This document shows positions 61,372 to 64,000 of a stretch of DNA of 64,000 nucleotides, in pieces. The position numbers and the translations under genes are program-made. Below the pieces are notes generated by a model. The model saw only the letters and a list, made by a program, of their open reading frames with translations, was not told the origin of the DNA and did no database searches. The stretch's first letter is position 1, and each line of letters starts with the position of its first letter. Source of the DNA: Porphyrobacter sp. (GTDB taxonomy: Bacteria; Pseudomonadota; Alphaproteobacteria; Sphingomonadales; Sphingomonadaceae); NCBI GenBank assembly GCA_027533455.1, contig JAPZUC010000004.1:1-64000 (forward strand), in the 5' to 3' direction.

Positions 61372-61734
61372 CTAGACCTCGGCAGGGGCGAGTTCACTCG
61401 CCCTGCACCAGCCAGATGGGCCTTGCGGCCCGGGGCAGCCCCACACCCATTCGCCCGCCACGTCGAGCAGTTCGAACCGGCTGCCCGCGGGGAGCGTTGC
61501 GAAAACCTCGGCATCGGCGCGCGGGTTGAGGCGCAGGCCGGCGCCGGCTTCACCGACTGCGTGGACGTGGGGAATGACGTAATGCGCGGCGAGGTGGACC
61601 CCCGCCAGCGCCATATGCGCGAGGTCTCCGCGCAACGGCAGCGTACCGGGCGCCGGCTTCTCTACCGGGCCTTTCAGACCCAGTACGCCCCCGGGCACTG
61701 CATAATCCGTATTGTCGCGCGCCATGCCGCTCAT
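61372..61734 (-). CDS. Orphan SH3-domain protein, probable NlpC/P60 remnant
   Basis: The 120-residue protein contains LRGDLAHMALAGVHLAAHYV and a bacterial SH3-like core LRLNPRADAEVFATLPAGSRFELLDVAGEWVWGCP, ending SGWCRASELAPAEV. The RGDLA.MALA segment plus SH3 is the usual N-terminal part of SH3-NlpC/P60 (C40) peptidases often next to M17 aminopeptidases in this group. Here the catalytic Cys-His-His domain is missing because the frame stops, and the next gene, argC, starts at once. The start is uncertain: ATG 61734 or 61725, or GTG 61755. Confidence 0.65.
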   Translation of the reverse strand: MSGMARDNTDYAVPGGVLGLKGPVEKPAPGTLPLRGDLAHMALAGVHLAAHYVIPHVHAVGEAGAGLRLNPRADAEVFATLPAGSRFELLDVAGEWVWGCPGPQGPSGWCRASELAPAEV

Positions 61735-61828
61735 GGGTGTTCCGTCAGCTTTCACAGGTGGCGCCGCGCGCTGTCCCCGGAGCGCGGCGTGGCAGGCCCG
61801 TTAGCGGCAAGCGGCCCGGGGAGCAAGC

Positions 61829-63214
<1,386 letters not shown>

Positions 63215-63282
63215 TCCCGTTCCATAATCGGTGGCCGCCGATTGTCACCAGCGGATTCGGACAGGACCATGAGGAGGGAGCG

Positions 63283-63300
63283 ATGTTTCACGCGAAACAT
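63283..63300. promoter_or_regulatory. parS-like palindrome (site C)
   Basis: ATGTTTCACGCGAAACAT is identical, on the opposite strand, to the palindrome at 1936-1953, and differs from the parS consensus core at one base. It follows GGAGGGAGCG and supplies the ATG of the lipoprotein gene. An 11-bp repeat array begins at once downstream. Confidence 0.6.
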
Positions 63301-64000
63301 GATTCTGGCGGGGGTCTAGAGTGGGTCTGGAAGGGGTCTAAGGCGAGGCAAACCCGCGCGAAGGCCCACTTTGCGCGGGCGAGCGGGGTGCTGGCGCTGG
63401 CGATCCTCGCGGCCTGTTCCTCGCCCGAGGAGCTTGCCGCCAAAACCGGCGCCGCCCCGCCCGAAGCGCCTGCCGCCCCCGCTCCTCCGCCCGCGCCTGC
63501 GACGGACAAGGTCGAATTCACCGACTACGCCGAACAGGGCGTTGCCAAGCGCACCTTTGGCTATTCCTGGCTCGCCGCGGTCGCCGCCCTTCCGCCGCTT
63601 GCAAGCCACCTCATGGCCGAGCGTGACGCGATGCTCGCCGAACAGAAGGCCGATTGGCAAAGCGCGCTTGCCGAAGTCGGCGACAAGGACTGCGTCAGCT
63701 GCGTCAATCGCGATATCGAAAAGACCTGGGATGTGGTTGCCAACCTCCCGCGCTTTCTCTCGCTGTCGGCAAGCTGGTACGACTATTCCGGCGGCGCGCA
63801 CGGCAATTTCGCCTTCGACACTTTGGTGTGGGACCGCCAGACCCAGCGGGCCATCGATCCCAAGACCATGTTCCGTTCACCCGCTGCCTTGCAGGCTGCA
63901 CTCGGCGAGGCATGGTGCAAGCGGCTCGGCGCGGAGCGGCAGAACAAGCTGGGCGAAGAATACAGCGATGACGGCTTCTTCGGCTGCCCGCCCATTGCGG
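63283..64000 (+). CDS. Lipoprotein with RsiV/DUF3298-like domain (3' end cut)
   Basis: The reading frame from ATG 63283 is open to the window edge (at least 239 residues). The N-terminal 35 residues are basic and partly encoded by repeat array C. They lead into a lipoprotein signal, ASGVLALAILAACSSPE, with the lipid cysteine about residue 46. A Pro/Ala linker follows, then a domain containing LPRFLSLSASWYDYSGGAHGNF, FDTLVWDRQTQRAIDPKTMF and a C-terminal EEYSDDGFFGCPP. The SASWYDYSGGAHG block is typical of DUF3298/DUF4163 (PdaC/RsiV-like) proteins. Start 63283 has a GGAGGGAGCG site; the alternative GTG near 63390 would shorten the signal unduly. Confidence 0.7.
   Translation, partial: MFHAKHDSGGGLEWVWKGSKARQTRAKAHFARASGVLALAILAACSSPEELAAKTGAAPPEAPAAPAPPPAPATDKVEFTDYAEQGVAKRTFGYSWLAAVAALPPLASHLMAERDAMLAEQKADWQSALAEVGDKDCVSCVNRDIEKTWDVVANLPRFLSLSASWYDYSGGAHGNFAFDTLVWDRQTQRAIDPKTMFRSPAALQAALGEAWCKRLGAERQNKLGEEYSDDGFFGCPPIA
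63301..63344 (+). repeat. Array C: 11-bp direct repeats, core GGGTCTA
   Basis: Three clear units, GGGTCTAGAGT, GGGTCTGGAAG and GGGTCTAAGGC (starting 63312, 63323, 63334), follow a degenerate unit (63301-63311). The period is exactly 11 bp. The array lies in the first codons of the lipoprotein gene. The following AGGCAAACCCGCGCG also occurs, in similar form, after arrays A and B. Confidence 0.75.

Overview
This 64 kb window is high-GC chromosomal DNA from an alphaproteobacterium, most likely Sphingomonadales and probably Erythrobacteraceae (Erythrobacter/Porphyrobacter-like). The support is the gene order ispH-thrB-rnhA and argS-SPOR-nagZ-scpA-scpB-tatABC, a large TonB-dependent receptor beside 2-oxoglutarate oxygenases, an alphaproteobacterial cpa/tad pilus cluster, and overall protein character. 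The lineage is inferred from gene content; no rRNA or tRNA gene is present to confirm it.

Layout. 0-2 kb: the right end of an IS3-family element, a Crp/Fnr-type regulator and a divergent ompW with a perfect FNR-type box between them. 2-12 kb: acetyl-CoA synthetase (acs) convergent with an MHS-type transporter, two small envelope/hypothetical proteins, an M16 peptidase and a penicillin-acylase-type Ntn hydrolase. 12-21 kb: clpB, two 2OG-Fe(II) oxygenases (one fused to TPRs) around a small exported protein, and a 993-residue TonB-dependent receptor. 21-25 kb: thiolase, SDR dehydrogenase, crotonase and MarR regulator, an acyl-CoA/fatty-acid type module. 25-32.4 kb: tadC, tadB, cpaE, cpaD, cpaC, cpaB, cpaA on the minus strand, with no cpaF/tadA ATPase and no flp pilin. 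32.5-38 kb: alpha/beta hydrolase plus FAD oxidoreductase, then rnhA/thrB/ispH. 38-45 kb: argS, SPOR protein, nagZ, scpAB, tatABC. 45-58 kb: amidohydrolase, threonine ammonia-lyase, bpt, tamA-tamB, a GH24 lysozyme, a small XRE regulator with a membrane protein, and a Ca/Na antiporter. 58-64 kb: glnA, glnB, argC, an orphan SH3 protein, an M17 aminopeptidase and the start of a lipoprotein gene.

Most genes are housekeeping. The most unusual structure is a dispersed non-coding element seen at four places (about 1.9, 23.4, 40.8 and 63.3 kb, so 17-23 kb apart). Each carries an array of direct repeats with core GGGTCTA; three arrays have an exact 11-bp period and the fourth is less regular. At two loci the array lies next to an identical 18-bp parS-like palindrome (ATGTTTCACGCGAAACAT or its complement). 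A third locus has a degenerate palindrome and the fourth has none. At 63.3 kb the palindrome supplies the start codon of a lipoprotein gene and the array lies inside its coding sequence. This suggests an origin-proximal region organised by ParB-like binding, or an unrecognised nucleoprotein or regulatory element.

Other points of interest: three identically spaced (17 bp) operators before the XRE gene; a C-terminal DUF1508/YegP-like tail on the FAD oxidoreductase; an SH3 protein that looks like an NlpC/P60 protein without its catalytic domain; a sigma-54-type promoter before glnB; and the missing pilus ATPase.
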